Shown: piece by piece, positions 1 through 6,881 of the stretch
How positions within the stretch are numbered: the first letter of the stretch is position 1
Layout of the letters: every line of letters begins with the position of its first letter
NCBI GenBank assembly: GCA_964491485.1
Contig: CAZBGV010000119.1
Coordinates: 1-10,274 of the forward strand
Reading direction: 5' to 3'
Length of the DNA stretch: 10,274 nucleotides
Origin: IDS-8 sp964491485
GTDB taxonomy: Bacteria > Pseudomonadota > Gammaproteobacteria > Steroidobacterales > Woeseiaceae
Program-made: the position numbers and the translations under genes
Notes under the pieces: generated by a model
What the model was told of the DNA's origin: nothing
Database searches by the model: none
Seen by the model: the letters and a program-made list of their open reading frames with translations, nothing else

Positions 1-323
1 AGCGGCTCGACCGGCCCGATCAGCCGGTAACCGCGACGGGCCAGCGTCTCGATGCAACGCGGCGTGCGTGAATCGTCGCCGAGCGCCTGGCGCAGGTCGG
101 AGATGCAGCGGGACAGGGTCTCGTCGGAAACGACGACGCCGGACCACACCCGGGTCATCAGCTCCTCGCGGCTGAAGACCTTGCCCGGTTCGGCGGCGAG
201 GGTCTCCAGCACGGCCATGGGCCGCGGCCCGATGCGCTGCAATCCCGCGGGCGAGCGCACGGTGCCGTCCTCCGGATGCACCTCGCAATCGCCGATCCTG
301 AATCCCCGCCCGACATTCCCCAT
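1..323 (-). CDS. Winged-helix (OmpR/CadC-type) transcriptional regulator, N-terminal part, cut by window edge
   Basis: The 107 visible codons form a Trans_reg_C (PF00486) winged-helix DNA-binding domain. A short beta-rich start (GFRIGDCEVHPEDG) is followed by a helix around residues 35-45 (PMAVLETLAAEPG). Next comes the FSREELMTRVW helix (50-60), then the recognition-helix region DETLSRCISDLRQALGDD (67-84), and the terminal hairpin IETLARRGYRLIGPV (91-105). This order is diagnostic of the family. No receiver domain precedes it. A domain at the N-terminus with the rest downstream is the CadC-like layout, which in proteobacteria often continues into a transmembrane segment and TPR or beta-propeller repeats; that part is off the window. 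The start at 323 puts the domain at the usual distance from the N-terminus, but no strong Shine-Dalgarno is seen. An in-frame TTG near 358 is an alternative. The gene diverges from the secreted protein at 552 and may control it (inference). Confidence 0.88.
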   Translation of the reverse strand, partial: MGNVGRGFRIGDCEVHPEDGTVRSPAGLQRIGPRPMAVLETLAAEPGKVFSREELMTRVWSGVVVSDETLSRCISDLRQALGDDSRTPRCIETLARRGYRLIGPVEP

Positions 324-389
324 GTCGCGGAGTGTCGTGCGCGGCGGGGCCGGATGCAAGGACCTGGGTCCGGTATTGTGCTGATAACT

Positions 390-402
390 GGGAAGTTTTC
401 CC
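390..402. promoter_or_regulatory. Short palindrome GGGAA-N3-TTCCC in divergent spacer, candidate operator
   Basis: Two perfect 5-base arms flank a 3-base centre in the 228-base spacer (324-551) between the divergent regulator and the secreted protein. The symmetry does not extend beyond the arms. It lies in a locally AT-richer patch (about 373-400), where a promoter would be expected, but no convincing -35/-10 pair could be assigned on either strand. A role as operator for the adjacent regulator is inference. OmpR/CadC-type proteins usually prefer direct repeats, which argues against it. Nothing else was recognised in the spacer apart from the ribosome-binding site before 552. Confidence 0.25.
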
Positions 403-540
403 GTGACGGCAGCGCGTCATGCGTTTCTCAGCACTTCCTCCGGGCTTTCTCAGGACCCGCAATCCGCCGGCCGGCAAGAGTGCGTGCCGTGACCGGCGAC
501 GGCGGACACCGCGCCCGTCGCGATGAACGGGGACATGGCC

Positions 541-548
541 GGAGGAAG
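541..548 (+). promoter_or_regulatory. Ribosome-binding site fixing the start at 552
   Basis: GGAGGAAG lies 3 bases before the ATG at 552, with the GGAGG core about 6 bases away. The same frame is open further upstream to an ATG at 276. However, only the 552 start has a Shine-Dalgarno and begins directly with a signal peptide, so the upstream 92 codons are rejected. Confidence 0.8.
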
Positions 549-551
549 ACG

Positions 552-1511
552 ATGAAATCGATCCTGGGGACCTTGCTGCTCGCGAGCGCACTCGCCCTGG
601 TGCAACTGTCCTGGCCGGGCGAGGCGGCCGCGCAGGGCACCGAGTTCAACCTTTCCTGCGATACCCGGAACGAGGTGCTGGTCGGGATCCGCGGCCGCCA
701 GGGCTGGTGGATGGACGGCATCGCCGCGCGCTGCCGCAGCGTGGGCGCGAACGGCCAGCTCGGTTCCTCGGTGCGAACGACGGCCTGGCGCGGCGGCACC
801 GGCGGCACGCAGAAGACGTTCGATTGCGGCCGCAACGAAGTCATGGTCGGCTACAGCGGCTCGCAGGGCGACAACGGTTACGTGCTCTACGTGCACGAGG
901 TGATCTGCGCTCCCTGGGATCCGGACACGAAAACCGCCGGCATACCGGTGAGAGCCGTGCGGGCTTTCGACGGGAAGTCCGGCTTCGGAGGCGGTCACTG
1001 GATCGCCGACACCTGCTTCCAGGGACGGGTCGGGACACGGCTGCGCGGCCGGGCCGGCATTTACCTCGACCGGCTCACCGACATCGGCTGCAGCTACTTC
1101 CCCGGCGCCACGCAGCCCACGCCGGCCCCGCGCCCGCAGCCGATACCCCGGGCGCGGCAGATCACCGTCGCGCCGGTACCGATCGGGCCGTCGGGGAGCT
1201 GGAACACCACGCTTTGCCCGGACCCGGAAAATCCGCCGTTCTCCTGGGAGCCGGTCGCCGGCGCGAGCGCGTACCGGGTCGAGTTTCACAACGACACGCG
1301 CAATACGACGAAGACAAAAACCGTATCGAGCACGCGCACGGGTCCGCCCGGCGTGCTGCGGGAGGGCAATCGCTATCGCTGGCGTGTTCGCGCCGCCAAC
1401 TCCCTGGGAGACGGCCCCTGGTCGCCGTACCTGACCTTCACCGGCGTGGATGGCGCACGCGCCAAGGGGCCGTGCGTCATGGCCGGCGGCATCGCCACCC
1501 CGTATTTCTGA
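552..1511 (+). CDS. Secreted protein with three Cys-bracketed repeats and a C-terminal fibronectin-III-like domain
   Basis: This is a 319-residue exported protein of unknown function. Residues 1-27 are a signal peptide: a basic start, a hydrophobic core (ILGTLLLASALALVQL) and an Ala-Ala-Ala cleavage site before Gln28. Three similar units follow, each opened and closed by cysteine: C36-C61, C92-C119 and C155-C180. They share a pattern of Gly at fixed spacing, a central G-x-x-G turn and a hydrophobic stretch before the closing Cys. A Pro-rich linker (about 186-200) leads to an FN3-like domain (about 225-298) with typical landmarks: FSWEPVAGASAYRVEF, then YRWRVRAANSLGDGPWSP. Two further cysteines (222 and 308) bracket that domain, making eight in the mature protein, consistent with four disulfides outside the cytoplasm. 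The repeat spacing suggests an all-beta threefold (prism or trefoil-like) binding module; that is inference. It diverges from the regulator and its stop lies 6 bases from the end of the convergent GST gene. A carbohydrate- or surface-binding role is possible but unproven. Confidence 0.85.
   Translation: MKSILGTLLLASALALVQLSWPGEAAAQGTEFNLSCDTRNEVLVGIRGRQGWWMDGIAARCRSVGANGQLGSSVRTTAWRGGTGGTQKTFDCGRNEVMVGYSGSQGDNGYVLYVHEVICAPWDPDTKTAGIPVRAVRAFDGKSGFGGGHWIADTCFQGRVGTRLRGRAGIYLDRLTDIGCSYFPGATQPTPAPRPQPIPRARQITVAPVPIGPSGSWNTTLCPDPENPPFSWEPVAGASAYRVEFHNDTRNTTKTKTVSSTRTGPPGVLREGNRYRWRVRAANSLGDGPWSPYLTFTGVDGARAKGPCVMAGGIATPYF
657..734 (+). repeat. Protein repeat unit 1 (C36-C61) of the secreted protein
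   Basis: The unit has 24 residues between the two cysteines, with NEVLVGIRGRQGWWMDGI as its core. It aligns by eye with units 2 and 3: a V-x-V-G strand, a G-x-x-G turn, then an aromatic/hydrophobic stretch with D-G-I before the closing Cys. This is a divergent amino-acid repeat, not a DNA-level repeat. Confidence 0.65.
825..908 (+). repeat. Protein repeat unit 2 (C92-C119) of the secreted protein
   Basis: The unit has 26 residues between its cysteines. NEVMVGYSGSQG closely matches NEVLVGIRGRQG of unit 1 at the same offset from the opening Cys. It carries a two-residue insertion in the turn before the VLYVHEVIC strand. Confidence 0.65.
1014..1091 (+). repeat. Protein repeat unit 3 (C155-C180) of the secreted protein
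   Basis: The unit has 24 residues between its cysteines. VGTRLRGRAGIYLDRLTDIGC keeps the G-R-x-G turn and the hydrophobic-D-x-L/I step of unit 1 but lacks the N-E-V start. It is the most diverged of the three. Confidence 0.55.
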
Positions 1512-1517
1512 CGGCGA

Positions 1518-2171
1518 TCAATCGCGGTCGGGGGCTCCCAGCGGGAACAGCGGGCGATAGGGCCGCGCCTCGTCGACGGCCCGGGCGAAGGAGGATCGCG
1601 CCAGCAGGCGCTGCCGATAAGCGCGAACGTTCCCGAACTCTTCATCGATCGGGTGCGTCCAGTCGGCGTAGAACAGCGCCGGCGCGGCGGCGCAATCCGC
1701 GAGGCTGAAGGTCTCGCCGGCCGCCCATTCCCGATCGGCCATGGTTTGATCGAGCCAGCGGTACGCCGTCTCGAGCATCTGCTGCGCCTCGGTGACGCCG
1801 TACGGATCGCGATGCTCCGCGGGACGGATGCTGTCGAACACGATCCTGCCCTGCGGCGTAGAGACGTAGTTGTCGAAAAAGCGGTCCATGAAGCGAACCT
1901 CGAGCGCCGCGGTCGCATCGGTCGGGATCAGCTGCACCGGCCCCGGATGGCGCAGCCCGAGGTGCTCGACGATGATGCTCGACTCGCGCAGCACGAGCCC
2001 GTCGTCGACCAGCACCGGGAAGCGCTTGAACGGCCACAGTGCCGCGAGCTCCGCGGAATCTTCCGCGTCGCCCAGGTCGATCGTCCGGTAGTCGAACGGC
2101 GTGCCGTTCTCGTACAGCGCGATAAGCACTTTCTGGCAGTAAGACGCAAACGGGTGTGCATAAAGCTTCAT
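1518..2171 (-). CDS. Glutathione S-transferase family protein
   Basis: This is a 217-residue cytosolic enzyme of the GST superfamily, close to the usual 200-230 residues. The N-terminal thioredoxin-like domain (about 1-75) starts MKLYAHPFASYCQKV. Ser10 and Cys12 sit where catalytic Ser or Cys residues sit in bacterial GSTs, the cis-proline is P52 (FPVLVDDG), and the glutathione gamma-glutamyl site is E63-S64 (LRESSIIVEHL). The all-helical C-terminal domain (about 88-205) includes the N-capping box motif FSLADCAAAPALFYA (155-169). Whether it conjugates glutathione to electrophiles or acts as an isomerase or reductase cannot be told from sequence. An AGGAG sits about 9 bases before the ATG. It runs tail-to-tail with the secreted protein gene, leaving no room for a terminator. 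Codon use matches its neighbours and no defect is seen. Confidence 0.93.
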   Translation of the reverse strand: MKLYAHPFASYCQKVLIALYENGTPFDYRTIDLGDAEDSAELAALWPFKRFPVLVDDGLVLRESSIIVEHLGLRHPGPVQLIPTDATAALEVRFMDRFFDNYVSTPQGRIVFDSIRPAEHRDPYGVTEAQQMLETAYRWLDQTMADREWAAGETFSLADCAAAPALFYADWTHPIDEEFGNVRAYRQRLLARSSFARAVDEARPYRPLFPLGAPDRD

Positions 2172-2210
2172 GGCATCCAGCTCCTGGTTCTGTCGGGTCG
2201 TTGCGCCGGG

Positions 2211-2495
2211 CTACGTTCGAAGTGGCCGATCCGTCACGCGCGCTACTGTCACTCGTCGTCCCGGAACCGCCGAAGTCGACAGGAACGACGCGTCACCGGC
2301 GGCACGAACCCGCGCCAACCCGTGAAGCACGGCTCGCGACTGCCTGCCGCCATGCCGCCGAGTCGATCTCCGTGGCCAGTGAGCTCGGTGACGTATTCTG
2401 CCGATGGCCGGCGGCCCGGAGTCGATAGCGAGCGGCGCAGCGGCGATGGCCAGGAGTACGACAGCTGCGCAGCGGATCAGGAGGCGCTTGTGCAT
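2211..2495 (-). CDS. Possible small signal-peptide protein, doubtful or frameshifted
   Basis: The frame encodes 94 residues. It has a good ribosome-binding site (GAGG about 7 bases before the ATG at 2495) and a clear hydrophobic signal-like start (MHKRLLIRCAAVVLLAIAAAPLA). After about residue 30 the frame turns Arg/His/Ser-rich, with many A/T-ending codons, unlike the strongly G/C-ending neighbours. In the +1 frame the next 59 codons, to a stop at 2249-2251, look more protein-like (for example EYVTELTGHGDRLGG) and have better codon bias. This could be a real small exported protein with one frameshift (assembly error or decay), a short remnant, or non-coding DNA. No family is recognised. It sits between the GST and DUF885 genes on the same strand. 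Confidence 0.35.
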   Translation of the reverse strand: MHKRLLIRCAAVVLLAIAAAPLAIDSGPPAIGRIRHRAHWPRRSTRRHGGRQSRAVLHGLARVRAAGDASFLSTSAVPGRRVTVARVTDRPLRT

Positions 2496-2602
2496 GGCGG
2501 TACCTCATCGGCCTTCCGCCTTGGATCATCACTCCGCGGTGCTTACCGGCTCGCGAAAAGCAGCACAGACGATACTACATGGCCGATCGCCGCCCCGACT
2601 CC

Positions 2603-4349
2603 TCAGGTGCTCGCCGGGGGCTCGCCCTTCTCGCTCGCGATCCATTGGTCGACGCGGCGCTCGAGGATGCCGAGCGGCAGCGCGCCGCCGCCGAGCACCG
2701 TGTCGTGGAATTCGCGGATGTCGAACCGCGGGCCGAGCGCGGCCTTCGCCTTCGCGCGCAGCTCGAGGATCTTCATCATGCCGATCTTGTACGAGGTCGC
2801 CTGTCCCGGTATGACGAGATAGCGCTGCACTTCCGAGCGGATCGCGCCTTCGGCGAGCGACGAGTTCTGCATGAAGTAGTCGACAGCCTGCTCCTCGCTC
2901 CAGCCCTTCGCGTGCAGCCCGGTGTCGACGACGAGGCGGATCGCGCGCCAGATCTCGGTCGAGAGGCGGCCGAAATCGGAATACGGGTCCTCGTAGGCGC
3001 CCATCTCTTTCGCGAGGCGCTCGGCGTACAGGCCCCAGCCTTCCGAGTACGCGTTGAAGAAGCTCTGGGTGCGGAACTCCGGCACGTTGGTGAGCTCCTG
3101 CGCGATCGAAATCTGCATGTGATGGCCGGGCAGCCCCTCGTGATAGGCGACGACCTCGAGCTGGTGCTTGGGCATCATGCTCATGTCGGAGAGGTGGGCG
3201 TAGAAGATGCCGGGGCGCGAGCCGTCGGGCGCGCCGGGGAAGTAGTGCTGCGCGGCGCCGGGCTGCTCGCGGAACGGCTCGACGCGCTTCACGATGAGGT
3301 CGGCCTTCGGCAGGATGCCGAANNNNNNNNNNNNNNNNNNNNNNNNNNNNNNNNNNNNNNNNNNNNNNNNNNNNNNNNNNNNNNNNNNNNNNNNNNNNNN
3401 NNNNNNNNNNNNNNNNNNNNNNGGTGGTCGCGAACGCCAGCCGCTCGTCGTAGTAGGCGAGGCCGTTCGGCAGCTCGCCGACGCCGGCAGGCTCCTCGTC
3501 GGTGTTCGGCAGGTCGGATTCGACCCAGGCGATCAGCTCCTCGTAGGCGGGCCTGAAGCTTTCGAGCAGCGCCTGCCGCGCGGCATCGCGCAGCTCGCCC
3601 GCCTGCGTCTCGTCGATCTTGCCGTTCTTCTGCAGCGCGCCGATCTTGGCGTTGGCGTCGGCCCAGAGCGGGGCGTCGCCCTCGCCGCCGAAGGGCGCGC
3701 CGCGGATCAGCGCCTCGGACTGCTCGAGCACGCCTTCGTAAGCGAAGCGCGGCGGCCGGACGCCCTCGTTGGCGGCGACTTGCGCGCGTTCGATGAGCTG
3801 GCGCAGCGCCCGCGAGATGCCGCCGATGCGGGTGATGTAGGCCTGCATGTCGGCCGGCTCTTCGACCTTGTGGAAGGTGATGAGGAACTGCGGGAGGAAC
3901 GCCTGCGGTCCCTGCATCTGCGTGAAGACGTACTGGTCGTGCCGGAACTTCGCGGCGCGTTCCGCGCGCTCGAGCTCGTAGGCCCAGATGTCGTAGGACG
4001 CCTTCGCTTCGTCCGTCAGGCGATCGTAGTCGAACGAATCCCGCATCTCCTCCGTCGTGCGGCGGCGCCATGCGAGCTGCTCGTCCTCGGCGGCCTCGGA
4101 CAGGTCGTCGACCTTGTCGTAGTCGTCCTTGCGCCCGAGGAAGGTCTTCTGCAGCGGGCTGAAATCGAGCTGTTCTTCCCAGCGTGCCGCGAACCATTCG
4201 TTGAGCCGGTCCGTTTCGGACTGGACGGCGTCGGGCGCCGCCGCGGGTCGTTCGGCAGGCTGTTCGGCTGCCGTGGAGGGCGTGTCGCCGGACTTGCCGC
4301 ACGCGGCGAGCAGCGCCGCCAGGAGGAGCACGCTCGAGAGCTTTTGCAT
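2603..4349 (-). CDS. DUF885 family lipoprotein, predicted zinc metallopeptidase (interrupted by assembly gap)
   Basis: The first half (309 residues, 4349 to 3423) and second half (239 residues, 3322 to 2603) flank the N run. Residues 1-17 (MQKLSSVLLLAALLAAC) are a lipoprotein signal with lipobox L-A-A-C17. Gly at +2 is not an inner-membrane retention signal, so outer-membrane anchoring facing the periplasm is likely. An Ala/Pro-rich linker (about 23-41) follows. The body matches DUF885 (PF05960): NGLAYYDERLAFATT before the gap and FGILPKADLIVKRVEPF after it. The second half carries the metal-site segment YHEGLPGHHMQ (about 3145-3113), and EGWGLYAERLAKEMG, whose Glu is a likely third ligand. 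This family is predicted to cleave peptides; the substrate is unknown. The start at 4349 is chosen for AGAGGAA 5-6 bases upstream and the lipobox; an upstream in-frame extension to 4445 lacks both. The two halves are each open but not in phase across exactly 100 Ns. It is separated by 117 bases from the kinase gene upstream. Confidence 0.92.
3323..3422. other. Assembly gap, 100 N
   Basis: A run of exactly 100 undetermined bases falls inside the DUF885 gene, the usual placeholder for a scaffold gap of unknown size. The coding frame ends on a whole codon at 3423 and resumes on a whole codon at 3322, so an intact gene needs a gap that is a multiple of three. From remembered family spacing between the flanking motifs, about 70-80 codons are missing, so the true gap is probably nearer 210-240 bases (inference). 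Confidence 0.95.
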
Positions 4350-4466
4350 GGCGATTCCTCTGTTTGCCCGCGACGAGAGGCTCAGCGGGGAAGAACGATG
4401 AGTGCTGCGACCGCGCCGCACTGCAAAGGTTGCCAACGATCGCAATTTTGCCGGCCGACGACAAGC

Positions 4467-5471
4467 TCAGCTTCGGAGGTAGTCCTCCGCCAGCGCGCAG
4501 GCGGATGCGACCCGGGCCGCGGTCGAGCGGCGCGCGTTTTCGGTCTCCGCGCGGGTATGCATCCAGCCGACGTCGGTCAGCGCGCGGGCGAGGAAGAAGA
4601 GGGGCAGGCGGGCGAGCGCGGCGTCGTCGAGCGGCCGGCGCGCGCGGTAGGCCGCGAGGAACGCATCGCAGGCATCGCCGTGCCACGGCTCGTCCTCGAC
4701 CGCGTAGAGCGCGGTGACGATCTCGAACAGGTGCCACCCGTAGCCGCAATCGTCGAAGTCGATCACCCGCAGGCGATCGCCGCATACCAGCACGTTCTCC
4801 GGCAGCAGGTCGGCGTGGATCAGGCCGTAGGCGCCCGGCGTCTTCGGCAGCGCCGCGAGCTCGGCGAAGAGCCGGTCGCGGGCGGCGATCAGCAGTGCGC
4901 GTTGCTCGCGGTCCAGCGACGGCAGCTCCCAGAAGCGGCCCCACAAGGGCTCGCGGCCGGCCAGCCCGTGCTCGTCCCAGGCGTGGCGCACGAAACCCGC
5001 CGGCGGCCGCCAGCCGGCGGCGTGCGCGTGCAGCGCGGCGGCCAGCGCGCCGAGCCGGCCCCACTGGTCGCGCACCCAGCCCGGGTCCGCCGCTTTGCCG
5101 TGCCGCGCCCCTACTGCCAGCGGCTCGCCGTCGATCCACTCGAACAGGTCGACCCGCACGGGACCGGCGATGCCGTCCGCGCGGATCGTGACGAACAGCT
5201 CGCCGCCGCTCGCCGGCACGATCGCCGGCACCTCGACGCCGTCTTCGGACAACGCCCGCACCCAGGCGAGCTCGGACTCGAGCGCGGCATCGTCGTGATA
5301 GCCCGGACGGTGCACGCGCAGGGCGTAGCTGGCGTCACGCGCATGCACCTTGAACACCGCGTTTTCGCGATGTGCGACGAGCACGAGATCCGCGGCATCG
5401 AGATCCCACCGGCCGAGCGCGGCGCGCGCCGCCCCGGCATAAGCCTGCTGTGACGGGGCGGCGCCGCTCAT
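4467..5471 (-). CDS. APH-fold small-molecule kinase, hydroxylysine/homoserine kinase-like
   Basis: This is a 334-residue cytosolic protein of the APH phosphotransferase family (PF01636). The N-lobe has HRENAVFKV (34-42) and YALRVHRPGYH (49-59, Arg/His at the usual Lys region). The catalytic loop is H219-A-D221 with N226 (GLIHADLLPENVLV), and the metal-binding D238-F-D240 is followed by DCGYG. All the residues needed for phosphotransfer are therefore present. A C-terminal helical region carries ARALTDVGWMHTRAET. The start at 5471 forms an ATGA overlap with the stop of the PLP enzyme gene, indicating translational coupling; an in-frame ATG at 5495 is less likely. Close pairing with a class-III PLP phospho-lyase-like enzyme points to phosphorylation of an amino alcohol, as hydroxylysine kinase does, rather than antibiotic resistance. 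Homoserine, choline or ethanolamine are alternative substrates. Family assignment is secure; the substrate is inference. Confidence 0.88.
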   Translation of the reverse strand: MSGAAPSQQAYAGAARAALGRWDLDAADLVLVAHRENAVFKVHARDASYALRVHRPGYHDDAALESELAWVRALSEDGVEVPAIVPASGGELFVTIRADGIAGPVRVDLFEWIDGEPLAVGARHGKAADPGWVRDQWGRLGALAAALHAHAAGWRPPAGFVRHAWDEHGLAGREPLWGRFWELPSLDREQRALLIAARDRLFAELAALPKTPGAYGLIHADLLPENVLVCGDRLRVIDFDDCGYGWHLFEIVTALYAVEDEPWHGDACDAFLAAYRARRPLDDAALARLPLFFLARALTDVGWMHTRAETENARRSTAARVASACALAEDYLRS

Positions 5472-6775
5472 GCCGCGGCGGCTTCCGTGAGGCACTCGTC
5501 GAGCGCGGCGAGCAGCAGGTCCGCGTGCTCGCGCGCGAACGGCAGCGGCGGGCGGATCTTCAGCACGTTCTCGTGCCGGCCCGTTTCGCCGATCAGGACG
5601 TGCCGTTCGCGCATGGCGTCGATCACCCGCCGCGCCGCGGCGGTCGCCGGCTCGCGCGTTGTACGGTCGCGGACGAGCTCGACGCCGAGGAACAGGCCGC
5701 GGCCGCGCACGTCGCCGATCAGCGCGTGCCGGTCGCGCAGCTCGCGCAGCCGGTGCAACAGGTACTCGCCCGTCTCTCCTGCGCGGGCGACGAGATCCTC
5801 CTCTTCCAGCACGTCGAGCACCGCGGCCGCGGCCGCGCAGGCCACCGGGTTGCCGGCGAAGGTGTTGAAGTAACGCCGCGCCTCGCCGAACGGCTGCAGC
5901 AGGTCGCGTGCCGCGATCACCGCGGAGATCGGATGGCCGTTACCCATCGGCTTGCCGAGCGTCACGATGTCCGGCACCACGCCATGGTGCCGGTAGCCCC
6001 ACAGGTGATCGCCCATACGCCCGAAGCCGGGCTGCACCTCGTCCGCGATGTAGAGGCCGCCCGCCCTGCGCACGATGTCCACGGCGTTTGCGACGTAGCC
6101 GGGTGGCACGTCGGGCAACCCTTCGCCGGAGAAGATGGTGTCGAAGACGATGCCCGCGACGCCGACGCCGTCGGCCTGCAAGGCATCGACCGCCTGCTGC
6201 ACGTGCCGCGCGTACGCCGCGCCGGGGTCGGGTCCCTGGATGTCCGCGGGCACGCGGTAGGTGTCCGGTGCGGGCACGGTGCGGACGTACGGCAGCCGCC
6301 GCTCTTCCGTCGAGCTCGAGGAGCTCAGCGTCACCACCGCCGTCGTGTTTCCATGATAGGAGAAATCCGTGACGATGAAGCCGGCGTTGCCGGTGCACCA
6401 GCGCGCCATCTGCATGGCGAGGTCGTTGGCCTCGCTGCCGGTGCAGGCGAAGACGGCCATCGCGAGCGGCGCGTCGAAGGTGGCGACGAGGCGCTCGCCG
6501 TAGGCCACCACGCCCTCGTGCAGGTAACGGGTATGCGTGTTGAGCGTCGCGGCCTGGCGCGCGATCGCCTCGACGACCCGCGGATGGCAATGGCCGACGT
6601 GCGGCACGTTGTTGTAGGCGTCGAGGTAGCGTTCGCCGTCCGCGTCGTACAGCCACACGCCCTCGCCCCTCACGACGTGCAGCGGCCGCGCGTAGAACAG
6701 GGGCGAGCCGCGGCCGAGCAGGCCGTGGCGCCGGTCGAGCAGGTTGCGGCCGTCGGCCGTTGCGCGCGGTTTCAT
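5468..6775 (-). CDS. Class-III PLP enzyme, ethanolamine-phosphate / 5-phosphohydroxylysine phospho-lyase-like
   Basis: This is a 435-residue cytosolic class-III aminotransferase-fold enzyme (PF00202). Visible landmarks are YLDAYNNVPHVGHCHP (50-65) and LNTHTRYLHE (78-87), both typical of the ETNPPL/PHYKPL (AGXT2L) branch. TGSEAND (112-118) binds the PLP phosphate, SYHGNTTA (139-146) stacks on the ring, and D245-E246 lies in IADEVQPGFGRMGDHLWGY. K275 in LGKPMGNGHP forms the Schiff base, and R408 (KIRPPL) is the likely substrate-carboxylate or phosphate contact. Animal members of this branch eliminate phosphate and ammonia from phosphoethanolamine or 5-phosphohydroxylysine instead of transaminating. 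An unusual five-serine run (151-155) occupies the loop before VRTVPAPDTYR. A GGAGG lies about 10 bases before the start. The gene precedes the kinase with an ATGA overlap, so it is the first gene of a two-gene unit. An ordinary omega-aminotransferase cannot be fully excluded. Confidence 0.9.
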   Translation of the reverse strand: MKPRATADGRNLLDRRHGLLGRGSPLFYARPLHVVRGEGVWLYDADGERYLDAYNNVPHVGHCHPRVVEAIARQAATLNTHTRYLHEGVVAYGERLVATFDAPLAMAVFACTGSEANDLAMQMARWCTGNAGFIVTDFSYHGNTTAVVTLSSSSSTEERRLPYVRTVPAPDTYRVPADIQGPDPGAAYARHVQQAVDALQADGVGVAGIVFDTIFSGEGLPDVPPGYVANAVDIVRRAGGLYIADEVQPGFGRMGDHLWGYRHHGVVPDIVTLGKPMGNGHPISAVIAARDLLQPFGEARRYFNTFAGNPVACAAAAAVLDVLEEEDLVARAGETGEYLLHRLRELRDRHALIGDVRGRGLFLGVELVRDRTTREPATAAARRVIDAMRERHVLIGETGRHENVLKIRPPLPFAREHADLLLAALDECLTEAAAA

Positions 6776-6816
6776 CGGGTTCGTGCCTCCGTCAGCGGGC
6801 GTTGCAAAGCGCGCCC

Positions 6817-6822
6817 ATCATA
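6817..6822 (-). promoter_or_regulatory. Candidate -10 box for the PLP enzyme/kinase unit
   Basis: TATGAT on the minus strand, 41 bases before the ATG at 6775, in an AT-richer patch of a 136-base divergent spacer. No good -35 hexamer is seen at 16-18 bases. It is supported by position and the -10 match only. Confidence 0.35.
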
Positions 6823-6875
6823 AACGCGCGCCGATCGGTCCTGCACCGCCGCACGAGACGCCGCACGCGTTTCCC

Positions 6876-6881
6876 TATAAT
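6876..6881 (+). promoter_or_regulatory. Consensus -10 box for the GH35 gene
   Basis: A perfect TATAAT, rare in sequence this GC-rich, lies 30 bases before the ATG at 6912 and gives a short leader containing the GGAGGAGAG ribosome-binding site (6901-6909). There is no recognisable -35 hexamer at the right distance, so an activator may be needed (inference). Confidence 0.55.

Noticed and set aside
276..551. N-terminal extension of the secreted protein to an ATG at 276
   Set aside because: It would overlap the divergent regulator's start and bury the signal peptide; the 552 start has its own GGAGGAAG.
4350..4445. 32-codon N-terminal extension of the DUF885 protein
   Set aside because: The 4349 start has AGAGGAA just upstream and begins the lipoprotein signal directly; the extension would hide the lipobox.
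4350..4466. TTGC/GCAA inverted segment between kinase and DUF885 genes as an operator
   Set aside because: Four-base arms around an 8-base centre are expected by chance, and no clear promoter elements accompany it.
3294..5453. 719-codon open frame on the plus strand across the N gap
   Set aside because: It is antisense to the DUF885 and kinase genes, runs through the Ns, and has no recognisable domain; GC-rich coding DNA commonly leaves such shadow frames open.
5472..5495. Earlier ATG for the kinase at 5495
   Set aside because: The ATG at 5471 gives the classic ATGA overlap with the preceding stop, and the extra eight residues add nothing to the fold.
5372..6823. 483-codon plus frame opposite the PLP enzyme gene
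   Set aside because: It is low-complexity and antisense to a gene with complete PLP-binding motifs.
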